Assembly (NCBI GenBank): GCA_016929015.1
Contig: JAFGJQ010000470.1
Span: 1 to 35,716, forward strand
From: Phycisphaerae bacterium
GTDB lineage: Bacteria > Planctomycetota > Phycisphaerae > UBA1845
Direction of reading: 5' to 3'
Length of the DNA: 35,716 nucleotides
Part shown: positions 1 to 9,564 of the stretch, in pieces
Layout of the letters: each line of letters opens with the position of its first letter
Numbering within the stretch: the stretch's first letter is position 1
Position numbers and translations under genes: made by a program
Notes under the pieces: generated by a model
Told to the model about the DNA's origin: nothing
Seen by the model: the letters and a program-made list of their open reading frames with translations, nothing else
Database searches by the model: none

Positions 1-3
1 GCT

Positions 4-696
<693 letters not shown>

Positions 697-738
697 GTGC
701 GCCGTCCGTCCATCTGCAGCGATCAACGCAGAAGCGAA

Positions 739-767
739 GGGCCCGCGGTTCGGATTCCCGCGGGCCC
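739..767. terminator. Perfect 10-bp stem hairpin between convergent genes (GGGCCCGCGG ttcggattc CCGCGGGCCC)
   Basis: Inverted repeat lying between the + strand ABC gene and the - strand dehydrogenase; no strong U-tract. Confidence 0.55.
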
Positions 768-822
768 GTCCGTGGATCTGCATCGGAAGGCACCCGGCAG
801 CCGGCGATCGTTGCCCCGCCGC

Positions 823-1929
823 TCAGGAGGGCATGCGGGACCGGGAGCGCGGCGGCGCTTGCCGGAGATAAGAACGCTTGAGCCTGCCGACCGTTTCCAG
901 GCGGCGTTCGGCCATCAGGTCTGCGGCGCGGGCCGTGGACAGCCCCTCGCGCTCCGCGATGTCACAGATGGTGTGGATCGTGTTGTAGATCCGGCTGACC
1001 ATCCGCGTGGCGCGTTCCTTGGAGTAAAATTCCAGTTCCAGGAACACGTTCATCAGCCCGCCGGCATTGATGGCGTAATCCGGCGCGTACAGAATGTTGC
1101 GCTTGCGGAGCACCTCCGCCATTTCCATCGTCTCCAACTGGTTGTTCGCCGCACCGGCCACGATGGAACACTTGAGCGTTTCTGCCGTTTTGGGGTTGAG
1201 GACGGCGCCCAACGCGCAGGGGGAGAACACGTCACAGGGAACGCTGAAGATCTCCGCCGGCTTGACAATGGTGACCTTCTTGAGGCCATCGGTCGCCTCG
1301 CGGCAACGCTCCTCGTTGATGTCCGTCACGCAGAGCGTGGCGCCGGCCTCGGCCAGACGGTGCGCCAGGTGGGCCCCCACGTGACCCATTCCCTGGATCG
1401 CCACGGTCAGGTCCTTCAGCTTTCTGCCCGGCAACCGCCGCTCCACGCATGCTTCGATGCCGCGGAACGTGCCGTACGCGGTGAACGGCGACGGGTCGCC
1501 GCTGCCTCCGTGAGATTCGGCCACGCCGACCACGTTCGACGTCTCCATGAAGACGTACTCCATGTCGTCCACGCACGTACCGACGTCTTCGGCGGTGATG
1601 TAGCGGCCGTTCAGCCCTTCGATGAAGCGGCCCAGGGCCCGGAAGAGCCCTTCGGACTTGTCCTTTTCCGGATCACCCATGATGACGGTCTTCCCGCCGC
1701 CGAGGTTCAGACCGGAAACGGCGGCCTTGTAGGTCATGCCCTTGGACAGCCTCAAGGCGTCGACCAGCGCTGCGTCTTCCGATTCGTACGTCCACATGCG
1801 AGAGCCGCCCAGGGCCGGGCCCAGGTGCGTGTTGTGGATCGCAATGATGGCCCGAAGGCCGACGTTCGAGTCGTTGCAGAGCACGACCTGTTCGTGCCCC
1901 ATGTCGCGGATGAGGTCAAAACTGTGCAT
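823..1929 (-). CDS. Glu/Leu/Phe/Val dehydrogenase family (leucine dehydrogenase-like)
   Basis: GPALGGSRMW, KGMTYKAAVSGLNLGGGKTVI, AEDVGT, Rossmann region VAIQGMGHVGAHLA, YAPDYAINAGGLMNV. Confidence 0.93.
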   Translation of the reverse strand: MHSFDLIRDMGHEQVVLCNDSNVGLRAIIAIHNTHLGPALGGSRMWTYESEDAALVDALRLSKGMTYKAAVSGLNLGGGKTVIMGDPEKDKSEGLFRALGRFIEGLNGRYITAEDVGTCVDDMEYVFMETSNVVGVAESHGGSGDPSPFTAYGTFRGIEACVERRLPGRKLKDLTVAIQGMGHVGAHLAHRLAEAGATLCVTDINEERCREATDGLKKVTIVKPAEIFSVPCDVFSPCALGAVLNPKTAETLKCSIVAGAANNQLETMEMAEVLRKRNILYAPDYAINAGGLMNVFLELEFYSKERATRMVSRIYNTIHTICDIAEREGLSTARAADLMAERRLETVGRLKRSYLRQAPPRSRSRMPS

Positions 1930-2300
1930 GATGGCGCCCTCCAGACTGGAACGGGAGTTGCGAATCCTCCGCCGGCCCTGACGGGAATGGAACCGGCACG
2001 GGTGGCCCGTGCCGCTCTCGTCTGCGCCGTCGGCTGGAACGGTATCGCTGCGCGGCAGCCCGCGCGGCTATGCGGATCGTATGGGCATACAAGCGTTGCC
2101 GCAACGGGCCGGGGCTCGTGCCGAGCGGACAGGGGACGCAGTGCAGGCGGCTGCCAACGGGGGCTTGCGCCTGGTCACAGGGCGGAGGCTCGTCCGGCGA
2201 GGCATCCCGTTGACTGGCAAGACGTTGCATTTGGGGCCGTATCTTCACCCCGGCAGGTCCCACGCCGATAGAACGGGGGTCTTGCACAGGAGTCGCCGGC

Positions 2301-2474
2301 ATGTTCAAGTGGAAATGCTTGTCCTGCTTCGGGGTGATCGCGATCGGCGTGGTGGGCTTTCTCCGCGTGGTCTCGAACGAGATCCTGGCCATCGAGAAGC
2401 AGTTGAAGCTGCTGGAGGTGGAGGACCGCTCCCGCCGGGCACAGGCGAAGCGGATTGATCAGCAGGCGGCCTGA
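2301..2474 (+). CDS. Small hypothetical protein (57 aa) with N-terminal hydrophobic segment and charged coiled-coil tail
   Basis: ATG at 2301 preceded by AGGAG; reads MFKWKCLSCFGVIAIGVVGFLRVVSNEILAIEKQLKLLEVEDRSRRAQAKRIDQQAA*; below the length cutoff of the ORF track. Confidence 0.45.
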   Translation: MFKWKCLSCFGVIAIGVVGFLRVVSNEILAIEKQLKLLEVEDRSRRAQAKRIDQQAA

Positions 2475-2642
2475 CGCCGACGCACACGCGCCGCCGGCCA
2501 GACCGACCCTGCCTTCGCGCCGCGGTCCCGGCACGGTCGCCGCGGTACGATAGGCCCATTATTGACTTAACCCCGTCTCCGTCTTAGAGTTGTCGCGGAA
2601 TCTCGCCCTCGCGCCCAGACGTGTTTGATCTGGAGAGAGCCC

Positions 2643-3695
2643 ATGATCTCGCATCCGGTTCGCTTCTCCAAACTCCGGACGCTGGTGTTCCTTTTTGCGA
2701 TCCTCACCGTGCTGGCCGGGGCCGCGTTGATCTGGCTGGGGGTGGATGCGGTCATTCGGCACGGTCAGCCGTGGACGACACTGATACCGTTTCTGGGGTA
2801 CGGGATCGCTCTGATCACCGCCGCCATCGTGATGATGGCCTTTACCGTGTTGCTGGTAAAGATCGAATCTCACTCCAACCGCCAGTACAACCAGACCCTG
2901 GAACTCTGCGAGCTGATCCGCAAACAGCAAAACGTGCTGGGGTCCATTTCCCAGAGCAGCCGGTTGTCGGAAGCGACCAAGTCCATCACGTCGCGCGAGG
3001 AAGAGCGGGAGGCCGTTCGTTCCGCCATTCGGGAGGAAATGGCCCGCGAAGACTGGGAGGCGGCGCTCTATCTGGTGGACCAGATGGAGCATCGTTTCGG
3101 CTATCGGGACGAGGCGGAGCGCCTGCGGGAACAGGTGATCGAGGCGCGCACGGCCGACATGCGGAACCGGTTGAACGAAGCACTGGAGCGCATCGAGGAG
3201 TGCTGGAACCAGTTCCAGTGGGACCGCGCACGTCAGGAGATTGAACGCCTGATGCGCGTGCTTCCGGACGACAAGCACACCAAGCGCCTGCCGGAGGAGC
3301 ACCAGCGACGCCGGGAGGCCCGTAAGGAGGAATTGCTGGCGGCGTGGCACCAGGCCGTCAAGCAGACCGGGCTGGAAGACGACATTGACGTGGACAAGGC
3401 CGTCGAGATTCTGGCCGAACTGGACGGCTACCTCACGCGGGAGGAGGCACGGGCGCTCGAAGAATCGGCTCGCGGCGTCTTCCGGGCAAAGCTGGCTCAG
3501 TACGGCACGCAGTTCGAGCTGGCCTGCAAGGACAAGCGATGGCGCGAGGCCCTCGAGATCGGTTTGCAGATCGTCGAGGAGTTTCCCAACTCCAAGATGG
3601 CCCATCAGGTTCAGCAGATGGAAGGTGCGCTTCGGCAGCGCGCGGGTCTTTCCGGCGATGTCGAGGTGACCGCCGGCCCCTCGTCCGATAAGTAA
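2643..3695 (+). CDS. Hypothetical membrane protein with two N-terminal TM segments and a long helical/TPR-like cytoplasmic region
   Basis: Hydrophobic stretches LVFLFAILTVLAGAALIWLGV and LIPFLGYGIALITAAIVMMAFTVLLV, then a charged helical region. Confidence 0.8.
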   Translation: MISHPVRFSKLRTLVFLFAILTVLAGAALIWLGVDAVIRHGQPWTTLIPFLGYGIALITAAIVMMAFTVLLVKIESHSNRQYNQTLELCELIRKQQNVLGSISQSSRLSEATKSITSREEEREAVRSAIREEMAREDWEAALYLVDQMEHRFGYRDEAERLREQVIEARTADMRNRLNEALERIEECWNQFQWDRARQEIERLMRVLPDDKHTKRLPEEHQRRREARKEELLAAWHQAVKQTGLEDDIDVDKAVEILAELDGYLTREEARALEESARGVFRAKLAQYGTQFELACKDKRWREALEIGLQIVEEFPNSKMAHQVQQMEGALRQRAGLSGDVEVTAGPSSDK

Positions 3696-3925
3696 TCCAG
3701 CCCGGTTTTCAGCCATTTGGGCACGGCCGGCGCGGGGTGGGCGCCCGCCGGGGTCGGTCCTCTCTATCAGCAATTCAACACCGCCGATCCGGGTTCCGAT
3801 AAGCACGCAGGCGCCCCGGGTGCGTCTCGGGGAAGGGAGCGCAGAAAAACGCGGTCCGAGATTGCCCGGGATTGGAAACGAATTGTACGGTTGGGCAGGA
3901 AGCAGCCATGATCGGACGTTGAGCG

Positions 3926-5302
3926 ATGCGGGAGGCATCCTGTCAATCACCGGATCACCGGCCATTCGCCCAGCGTATGCGGGCGTCCGTGCTCGGTTTG
4001 CAGTGCAAGTCCACCCTTCTGGTGGTCGCGCTGACGCTGAGCGTGTCCGCTCTGGTGGGCGGGCTGTTCGTTCGTTTCGCGGGCCGGCCCACGGCCCGCA
4101 TTCAGCAGACACACGCTCGGAACCTGGCGGCCATGCTGGCCGAACTGGCCGCCCAGCCGCTGGCCCGGAACGATGAAGGCGGCCTGAAGAGCCTCGCGGA
4201 CCGATTCGGACGGGGTGAACCGCTTCTGTTTGTGGCGATCTGCAACAGGGATGGGCGTCCGCTGGTGTCCGCCACCAAGGCGGGTGTTCCGTTGCGGTCC
4301 TTCTCGTTGCAGGAGGCGGCCCGCTTTCGAGAGACGCTGGGGAAACCCACGCTGCGCCGGGCCCGACCCGGAATTCCGACCTTTCTCGACGTGAGTTATC
4401 CGGTGAACGCGCCGGCGGGACAGGCGGGGTGCCCCTCGAGGTTAATCGGATACGTGCGGGTGGGGTTCGACGTCCACACGATGCTGCGCGAGTTCGCAGG
4501 CGTTATGGATCTGGTGATGGGCATCGGGCTGGTGGCCGTGCTGATCACCATCCCCTTTGCATACCTGGTGGTCCGGCAGATCGTGCTGCCGTTGGACGAG
4601 CTGTCGCGTACGGCCGATCGGTTGGCGCAGGGGGACCTGTCCGCCCGGTCGACGGTCGATCGCAGTGACGAGATCGGGCGTCTGGCCCGTTCGTTTAACC
4701 ACATGGCCGAGGTGATGGAGCGCCATGAATCGCGGGTTACGGCGCTGAACGCGGATCTGGAAGAACGCGTGCGGCGCCGCACGGACCAGTTGCGGGAGAT
4801 GGCGCTGCGCGATCCGCTGACCGGGTTGCACAATCGGCGGCATTTCGACGAGGTGTTGTCACGCAGCGTGTCTGAAGCCCGGCGGTACGGCAGCCCGCTG
4901 TCCTGTCTGATGATTGACCTGGATGATTTCAAGGCGGTGAATGATCGCTTCGGGCATCCGGTGGGGGACCGGGCGCTCATCCTGGCGGCCCAGACCATTT
5001 CCACCCAGTTGCGGGCCTCCGACGTGGCGGCGCGGTTCGGGGGCGACGAGTTCGTCGTGCTGCTGCCGCAGACAGACTGCCGCCAGGCCGAAGTGCTGAG
5101 CCGCCGTATCGCGGACGCGTACAAGACGCTCCTGCGCGAGAACCTCCCGCGGGTCTCCGGCGGCCTGAGCGTCGGCGTGGCCGCCCTGGCCGATGCGTCC
5201 TCCGGCGCTTCCGACGCTCTGCTCCGTGCCGCAGACCGCGCTCTGTACGATGCAAAGCAGCGCGGCAAGAACCGGGTCGAAATAGCGGTTTCGCCGGTCT
5301 GA
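3926..5302 (+). CDS. Membrane-anchored HAMP-GGDEF diguanylate cyclase
   Basis: Two TM segments, HAMP, DPLTGLHNRRHF, intact ARFGGDEF with RxxD (RASD) I-site five residues upstream; alternative start at 3977. Confidence 0.93.
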   Translation: MREASCQSPDHRPFAQRMRASVLGLQCKSTLLVVALTLSVSALVGGLFVRFAGRPTARIQQTHARNLAAMLAELAAQPLARNDEGGLKSLADRFGRGEPLLFVAICNRDGRPLVSATKAGVPLRSFSLQEAARFRETLGKPTLRRARPGIPTFLDVSYPVNAPAGQAGCPSRLIGYVRVGFDVHTMLREFAGVMDLVMGIGLVAVLITIPFAYLVVRQIVLPLDELSRTADRLAQGDLSARSTVDRSDEIGRLARSFNHMAEVMERHESRVTALNADLEERVRRRTDQLREMALRDPLTGLHNRRHFDEVLSRSVSEARRYGSPLSCLMIDLDDFKAVNDRFGHPVGDRALILAAQTISTQLRASDVAARFGGDEFVVLLPQTDCRQAEVLSRRIADAYKTLLRENLPRVSGGLSVGVAALADASSGASDALLRAADRALYDAKQRGKNRVEIAVSPV

Positions 5303-5497
5303 ATCCCTTCTTTCGTCCGAACTCCGACCTGCTTTCGTCGCATTTCTCTGGACCGCAGGGCTTGGCTGCGGCTTCGCGGGGCCGCTTCCTCTGGGCGATC
5401 TCGTTTGTAATCGCGGGCTCACCGACGGTGTGCTATGATGGATGGGGACGAGGTCGGCGGGTGGGAAGCCCCTGGGCCGGGGCGGAGGTGAGCACGC

Positions 5498-5908
5498 ATG
5501 TGGGCGGCGATCGGCAAATACGTGGGCGCCAAGGTCCTGACCGCCATCATCGTTGTGGCGTCGGCCGGCGCGGTCTTCTGGTTCTACCGGCACCCGGAGC
5601 ACCTCGAGGCAATCTGGAGCGTGGTGCGCAAGGCCCTGGCCTGGCTGGGCTTTGTGATTGTGCTTCCGTGGGCGCTGTTCTTTGTGGTGCCCTGGGTCCG
5701 CAAACAGGAGAGCAATCTGGTCGCGGCCCTGATGCTGGTGGCGTATCTGCTGCTGGACGTGCTGGTTGCGCTGTACCTCGCGAGCTGGCACGTGCACGGA
5801 GCGCTGAGCTGGATCGTGCTCATCCTTGGTTTCCTTGCAGCAGGAGTTTATAATTTTCTGGTGTGCGAGACCATCGACAACCGCCTGGAGGCGTCGGAGG
5901 GTCTCTGA
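5498..5908 (+). CDS. Multi-TM hypothetical protein, first gene of the putative ESCRT-like operon
   Basis: 136 aa with about four hydrophobic segments; 47 nt upstream of the kinase gene on the same strand. Confidence 0.75.
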   Translation: MWAAIGKYVGAKVLTAIIVVASAGAVFWFYRHPEHLEAIWSVVRKALAWLGFVIVLPWALFFVVPWVRKQESNLVAALMLVAYLLLDVLVALYLASWHVHGALSWIVLILGFLAAGVYNFLVCETIDNRLEASEGL

Positions 5909-5955
5909 TACCGTCACCGCTTGGCGCGGACGCGACAAGTGAAGAGGGCCGAGAG

Positions 5956-6978
5956 ATGGCCGTTCTGAAATCGGGGGATCGAATCAACAACTACCTGCTC
6001 GAGGAGGTGCGGGGCACGGGCAGTTTTGCGCAGGTCTGGAGCGCGCGGCACCACACGCTGGAGAAACGCGTGGCGATCAAGGTGCTGACGGACCCGCAAT
6101 ACGTTCGAGCGTTCCGGCAGGAAGGTGTGGTGGTCCACGGACTGCGGCACCCGAACATCGTGCGGGTGGAAGACATCGACGCGTACGATGATCCGCCCTA
6201 CCTCATCATGGAGCTCGTCGACGGACCGTCGCTCCGCCAAGTGATCGACGCGCATCCCCAGGGCCTGCCTGTGGGGGTGTGCGAAATCGTGCTGCGCGGC
6301 GTCTGCAAAGCGCTGGTTGCAGCCCACGAAGCCGGGCTGATTCACCGCGACATCAAGCCGGCGAACATCCTGCTGAACCATCCGGCCGATCAGATCGGCG
6401 GGTTGCCGGAGCACGCGGTGAAGGTGGGGGACTTCGGCCTGGGCCGGGCGTCCACCGTGACCACCGCCTCGATCATGCAGTCGGGCAGCCTGCAGACGGA
6501 CGAGGGGCGGAGCATCGCGGGCACGCTGGCGTATATGTCGCCGGAGCAGCGCGAGGGCAAATCGATCGACCCGCGAAGTGATCTGTATGCCTGCGGGATC
6601 GTTCTGTTCGAGATGCTCACGGGCAGTCGACCGGCCGGGATCGAAATGCCGAGCGAGATTCGGCCGGACGTTCCGCCGCGGCTGGACGACGTCTTCCGCC
6701 GGTGCTACACGCGGCTGGAGCACCGGTTCCCCTCGGCGAAGGCCGTGTTGGATGCCCTGCGGGAGCCCGGGCGGCGAGCGGCCGGCTCGGACAAGACGGC
6801 AGTCGCCATGTGTCCGGCCTGTCATGGACAGGTCGACGGTCGGGACCAATTCTGCATTCATTGTGGGCATCAACTGGTGGATACTGTTCCGCGATGCCGG
6901 GCGTGCCACGCATTCGTCAATGCGAGCGACCGGTATTGCATCTTCTGCGGCAGCCGATTGGGGACGGGAGGTGACTGA
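5956..6978 (+). CDS. Ser/Thr protein kinase with C-terminal double zinc ribbon
   Basis: HRDIKPANILL, GDFGLGRA, AYMSPEQ; C-terminal CPACHGQ...CIHCGHQL and CRACHAF...CIFCGSRL. Confidence 0.93.
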   Translation: MAVLKSGDRINNYLLEEVRGTGSFAQVWSARHHTLEKRVAIKVLTDPQYVRAFRQEGVVVHGLRHPNIVRVEDIDAYDDPPYLIMELVDGPSLRQVIDAHPQGLPVGVCEIVLRGVCKALVAAHEAGLIHRDIKPANILLNHPADQIGGLPEHAVKVGDFGLGRASTVTTASIMQSGSLQTDEGRSIAGTLAYMSPEQREGKSIDPRSDLYACGIVLFEMLTGSRPAGIEMPSEIRPDVPPRLDDVFRRCYTRLEHRFPSAKAVLDALREPGRRAAGSDKTAVAMCPACHGQVDGRDQFCIHCGHQLVDTVPRCRACHAFVNASDRYCIFCGSRLGTGGD

Positions 6979-6981
6979 CCG

Positions 6982-7236
6982 ATGGGCATGGGCCATCCGG
7001 TTTCGATCATCTTCTGGGCGATCGTCGTGGTGGCCGGGGTGTTGTTTGTCCTGGCATTGCTGGCTAGTCTGATATTCCAGGGCGTGTCCGGTCTGGTTGG
7101 GGGGCGGTCGCGAGGGGTGGCGAAGGCGCTGCGGTCCATGCCGACGAATGTTGTACGGTTCTGCTCGAATACCAAATGCAGGCATCCGAATCGGCCGGAT
7201 GCCCGCTTTTGCGGCCAGTGCGGCCAGCGGTTGTGA
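6982..7236 (+). CDS. Small membrane protein with C-terminal zinc ribbon
   Basis: TM PVSIIFWAIVVVAGVLFVLALLASLIF then CSNTKCRHPNRPDARFCGQCGQRL; starts 3 nt after the kinase stop. Confidence 0.85.
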   Translation: MGMGHPVSIIFWAIVVVAGVLFVLALLASLIFQGVSGLVGGRSRGVAKALRSMPTNVVRFCSNTKCRHPNRPDARFCGQCGQRL

Positions 7237-8693
7237 CGGTGACGGCATCGAACAGCGGACAACTCGGTGGCCTGAATCCGAACGCGGCGGCCGCGTTGCG
7301 CGCAGAGACGGAGTTCCTTGCGGGCGTGGAGGTGAACCTGGAGGCGGCCAAGGGGCGACAGCTTCGCGGCGACCGCTGGACGACCGTGCGTGATGACGAG
7401 GGCGATGCCTTGCGGGCGGCGATGGCCGGCCGGCGGATGTATGATCGCGGGTTGCTCAAGCAGTTGCCGCATAATCGGCGGGTGGTCCTGCACGGGTCGG
7501 AGCGGCGGTGGCTGCTTCTGCGCCGCAAGACCGGGGTGGCCGTCGGCAGCGTGCTGGCTTCCTTCGATGCGCTGTTGTCGCCGGAGGGGCAGCCGGGTCC
7601 AGTGAGTCTGGCCGAGCTGACCGATCACGTGCGGAAACTCATCGGCGAAGCCAAGGTTCCGCATGTGATCGGCGTGTGTTCGCCCAGCGGCTTTACGGAA
7701 GAAGTCCTGCAATCGCGCCTGGATGTGCCCAACGTCACGCTCGTGTTGGCGTGGCCGCGCCCGGGAGGCGGCTGGGGCCTGGCGACCCCTGGCGGAACGT
7801 TGAGCGAGGAGCTGCGCAACCTGTTTGATCCGGAGGGGGTCAGCCAGAAAATCGCCCGGGCCCGGCGGGAGATTGAGGCGTCCGGCGTGGATCTGCTGAC
7901 CGGCGGGCTGTCGGCGCGGACCATCGCCGAGCGAACCGGGTTGCCGGATTCCATTGTGTCCGCGGCGTTCGCCCTCGTGGCGACGGAGGACGGCGAGCTT
8001 CGGGTGGCCCGTAAGGGGGGCGAGGTGTTGTTGTATCGCGGGGCGCCCGCGCGAATCCAGGAGAGCGGTTCCATGAGTGTCGTTGATCGCATCCGGCAAC
8101 TCTTCTCCCGGGAAGGAGAGGAGTCCCAGAAAATCAATATGCTCTCTGAACGCCGGGCCCGGCTCAAACAGCGGCGCGACCGGCTGTACGAGGACATCTC
8201 CACGCTGGAAAAGCGGGAAGGCGAACTGCTGGCCCAGGGCCGATCGACGCAATCACAGGTGACGCGGCGCAGACTGGCGGCCCAACTGGCCCAGTTGCGC
8301 AAGGACATCGCCCGGCAGAACACCACCGCGAACATGCTGAACCAGCAGATCAACATCCTGAGCACCGACATCCACAATCTGACCCTGATTCAACAGGGCC
8401 AGATGGCCCGGCTGCCGGACACCGAGGAGCTGACCCAGAACGCCGTCAAGGCGGAGGAGATGCTGGAGACGCTTCGGGCGGACGCGGACATGGTGGGCAG
8501 CCTGGAGACCGGCCTGGCGGACGCGGCCACCAGCTCCGAGGAACTGGCCATCCTGAAGGAATTTGAGGCGGCCGCGGAGCGGGGAGCGGTGGAGCCGCAG
8601 GAGCCGGAGGACGTTCGCAAGGCCATGGCCGAGTTCGACGAGCCGGCCCCGCCGGCGGACAAGCAGAAGGGGCGAGCCGAGCCGGAAGCGTAG
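7233..8693 (+). CDS. Large protein with N-terminal region, winged-helix-like segment and C-terminal ESCRT-III (Snf7)-like coiled coil
   Basis: GTG start overlapping the preceding TGA (GTGA); GLSARTIAERTGLPDSIVSAAFALV helix-turn-helix-like; C-terminal long helical hairpin followed by acidic/proline-rich tail. Confidence 0.8.
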   Translation: MTVTASNSGQLGGLNPNAAAALRAETEFLAGVEVNLEAAKGRQLRGDRWTTVRDDEGDALRAAMAGRRMYDRGLLKQLPHNRRVVLHGSERRWLLLRRKTGVAVGSVLASFDALLSPEGQPGPVSLAELTDHVRKLIGEAKVPHVIGVCSPSGFTEEVLQSRLDVPNVTLVLAWPRPGGGWGLATPGGTLSEELRNLFDPEGVSQKIARARREIEASGVDLLTGGLSARTIAERTGLPDSIVSAAFALVATEDGELRVARKGGEVLLYRGAPARIQESGSMSVVDRIRQLFSREGEESQKINMLSERRARLKQRRDRLYEDISTLEKREGELLAQGRSTQSQVTRRRLAAQLAQLRKDIARQNTTANMLNQQINILSTDIHNLTLIQQGQMARLPDTEELTQNAVKAEEMLETLRADADMVGSLETGLADAATSSEELAILKEFEAAAERGAVEPQEPEDVRKAMAEFDEPAPPADKQKGRAEPEA

Positions 8694-8724
8694 CGCCTGG
8701 ACCATTAATCCCAGGGACCCTGGC

Positions 8725-9333
8725 ATGGACTTTTTCGACTGGCTGACGAAGCGCAAGAAGCCGATTTCGCAGATGTCGCGGACGGAGTTGCGGCGGCAGG
8801 AGCTTCTGCTGGAGAAGGACCGCAACCAACTTCTCAAGAAGATCACGAAGATCGCGGGAGACAAGCAGACGCTCTTCGAGCGGGGCGCCAAGGAGGCCTC
8901 CCCGGAGGTGCGCCGGGTGCTGGCGCAGGAGTTTGAGCTCAAGACCACCGAGCAGTTGATGCTGGGCCGCCAGCTCAACATTCGCAGCAAGGAGATGATG
9001 ACCGTCTCCCGGCTGCGGATGCTGCGGGAGAACGCGGACCGGGCTCGGGGCGCGGGAAGCAAGCTGGGCCTGATCAGCGAGAAGGACATGCTTCGCCTGG
9101 GCCGGCTCATCGAGAACGATTCGATCCGTACGGAGGCGTATCAGGAACGGCTGGACGAGGTGCTGTCCATCGGGGCGGAGGTGGATCAGGGATCCACCGG
9201 CCTGTCCGAGGCGGGGCAGGCGGTGCTGTCCATCTGGGAAAAGATGGATGCCGGGACCTTGAAGGACAGTAGCGAGGCGTTCGAGGAAGCCGATCGGCGG
9301 GTGCGCGAGCATAGCGCCCCGGCCGAAGGGTAG
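8725..9333 (+). CDS. Small charged coiled-coil protein, putative ESCRT-III-like
   Basis: MDFFDWLTKRKKPISQ... basic N-terminal helices, more acidic C-terminal half; same strand and size class as neighbour 9565-10167. Confidence 0.75.
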   Translation: MDFFDWLTKRKKPISQMSRTELRRQELLLEKDRNQLLKKITKIAGDKQTLFERGAKEASPEVRRVLAQEFELKTTEQLMLGRQLNIRSKEMMTVSRLRMLRENADRARGAGSKLGLISEKDMLRLGRLIENDSIRTEAYQERLDEVLSIGAEVDQGSTGLSEAGQAVLSIWEKMDAGTLKDSSEAFEEADRRVREHSAPAEG

Positions 9334-9347
9334 AAAGGCAGGATGCG

Positions 9348-9545
9348 ATGGCGGGTCCTCTGCGGCGCTCGACTCACAACCGGATGATCGCCGGCGTGTG
9401 CGCCGGCCTGGCGGAGCATTTCGGGCTGGACCCGACGCTGCTGCGCGTGATCTACGTGCTGGTTTCCCTTCTCTCGGCGGCGTTTCCCGGGCTGCTGGTG
9501 TACATCGTGCTCTGGGTCGTGATTCCCGAAGGCGGGGATTCCTAA
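9348..9545 (+). CDS. pspC: PspC domain protein
   Basis: LRRSTHNRMIAGVCAGLAEHFGLDPTLLRVIYVLVSL...LVYIVLWVVIPE matches PspC family hallmarks. Confidence 0.93.
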   Translation: MAGPLRRSTHNRMIAGVCAGLAEHFGLDPTLLRVIYVLVSLLSAAFPGLLVYIVLWVVIPEGGDS

Positions 9546-9564
9546 GCGGCGGGTGAGGTGCGTA

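Noticed and set aside
697-2271. 524-aa + strand ORF
   Set aside because: Antisense to the clear leucine-dehydrogenase-like gene; low-complexity Arg/His/Val-rich translation with no family features, typical shadow ORF in GC-rich DNA
2559-4112. 517-aa - strand ORF
   Set aside because: Antisense to the 2643-3695 membrane protein and the start of the GGDEF gene; no recognisable domains
5914-8252. Long - strand ORFs (444 aa and 460 aa)
   Set aside because: Shadow ORFs antisense to the kinase and coiled-coil genes
8712-8724. CCAGGGACCCTGG palindrome between two operon genes as a terminator
   Set aside because: Very short with no U-tract and partly overlaps the ribosome-binding region of the next gene
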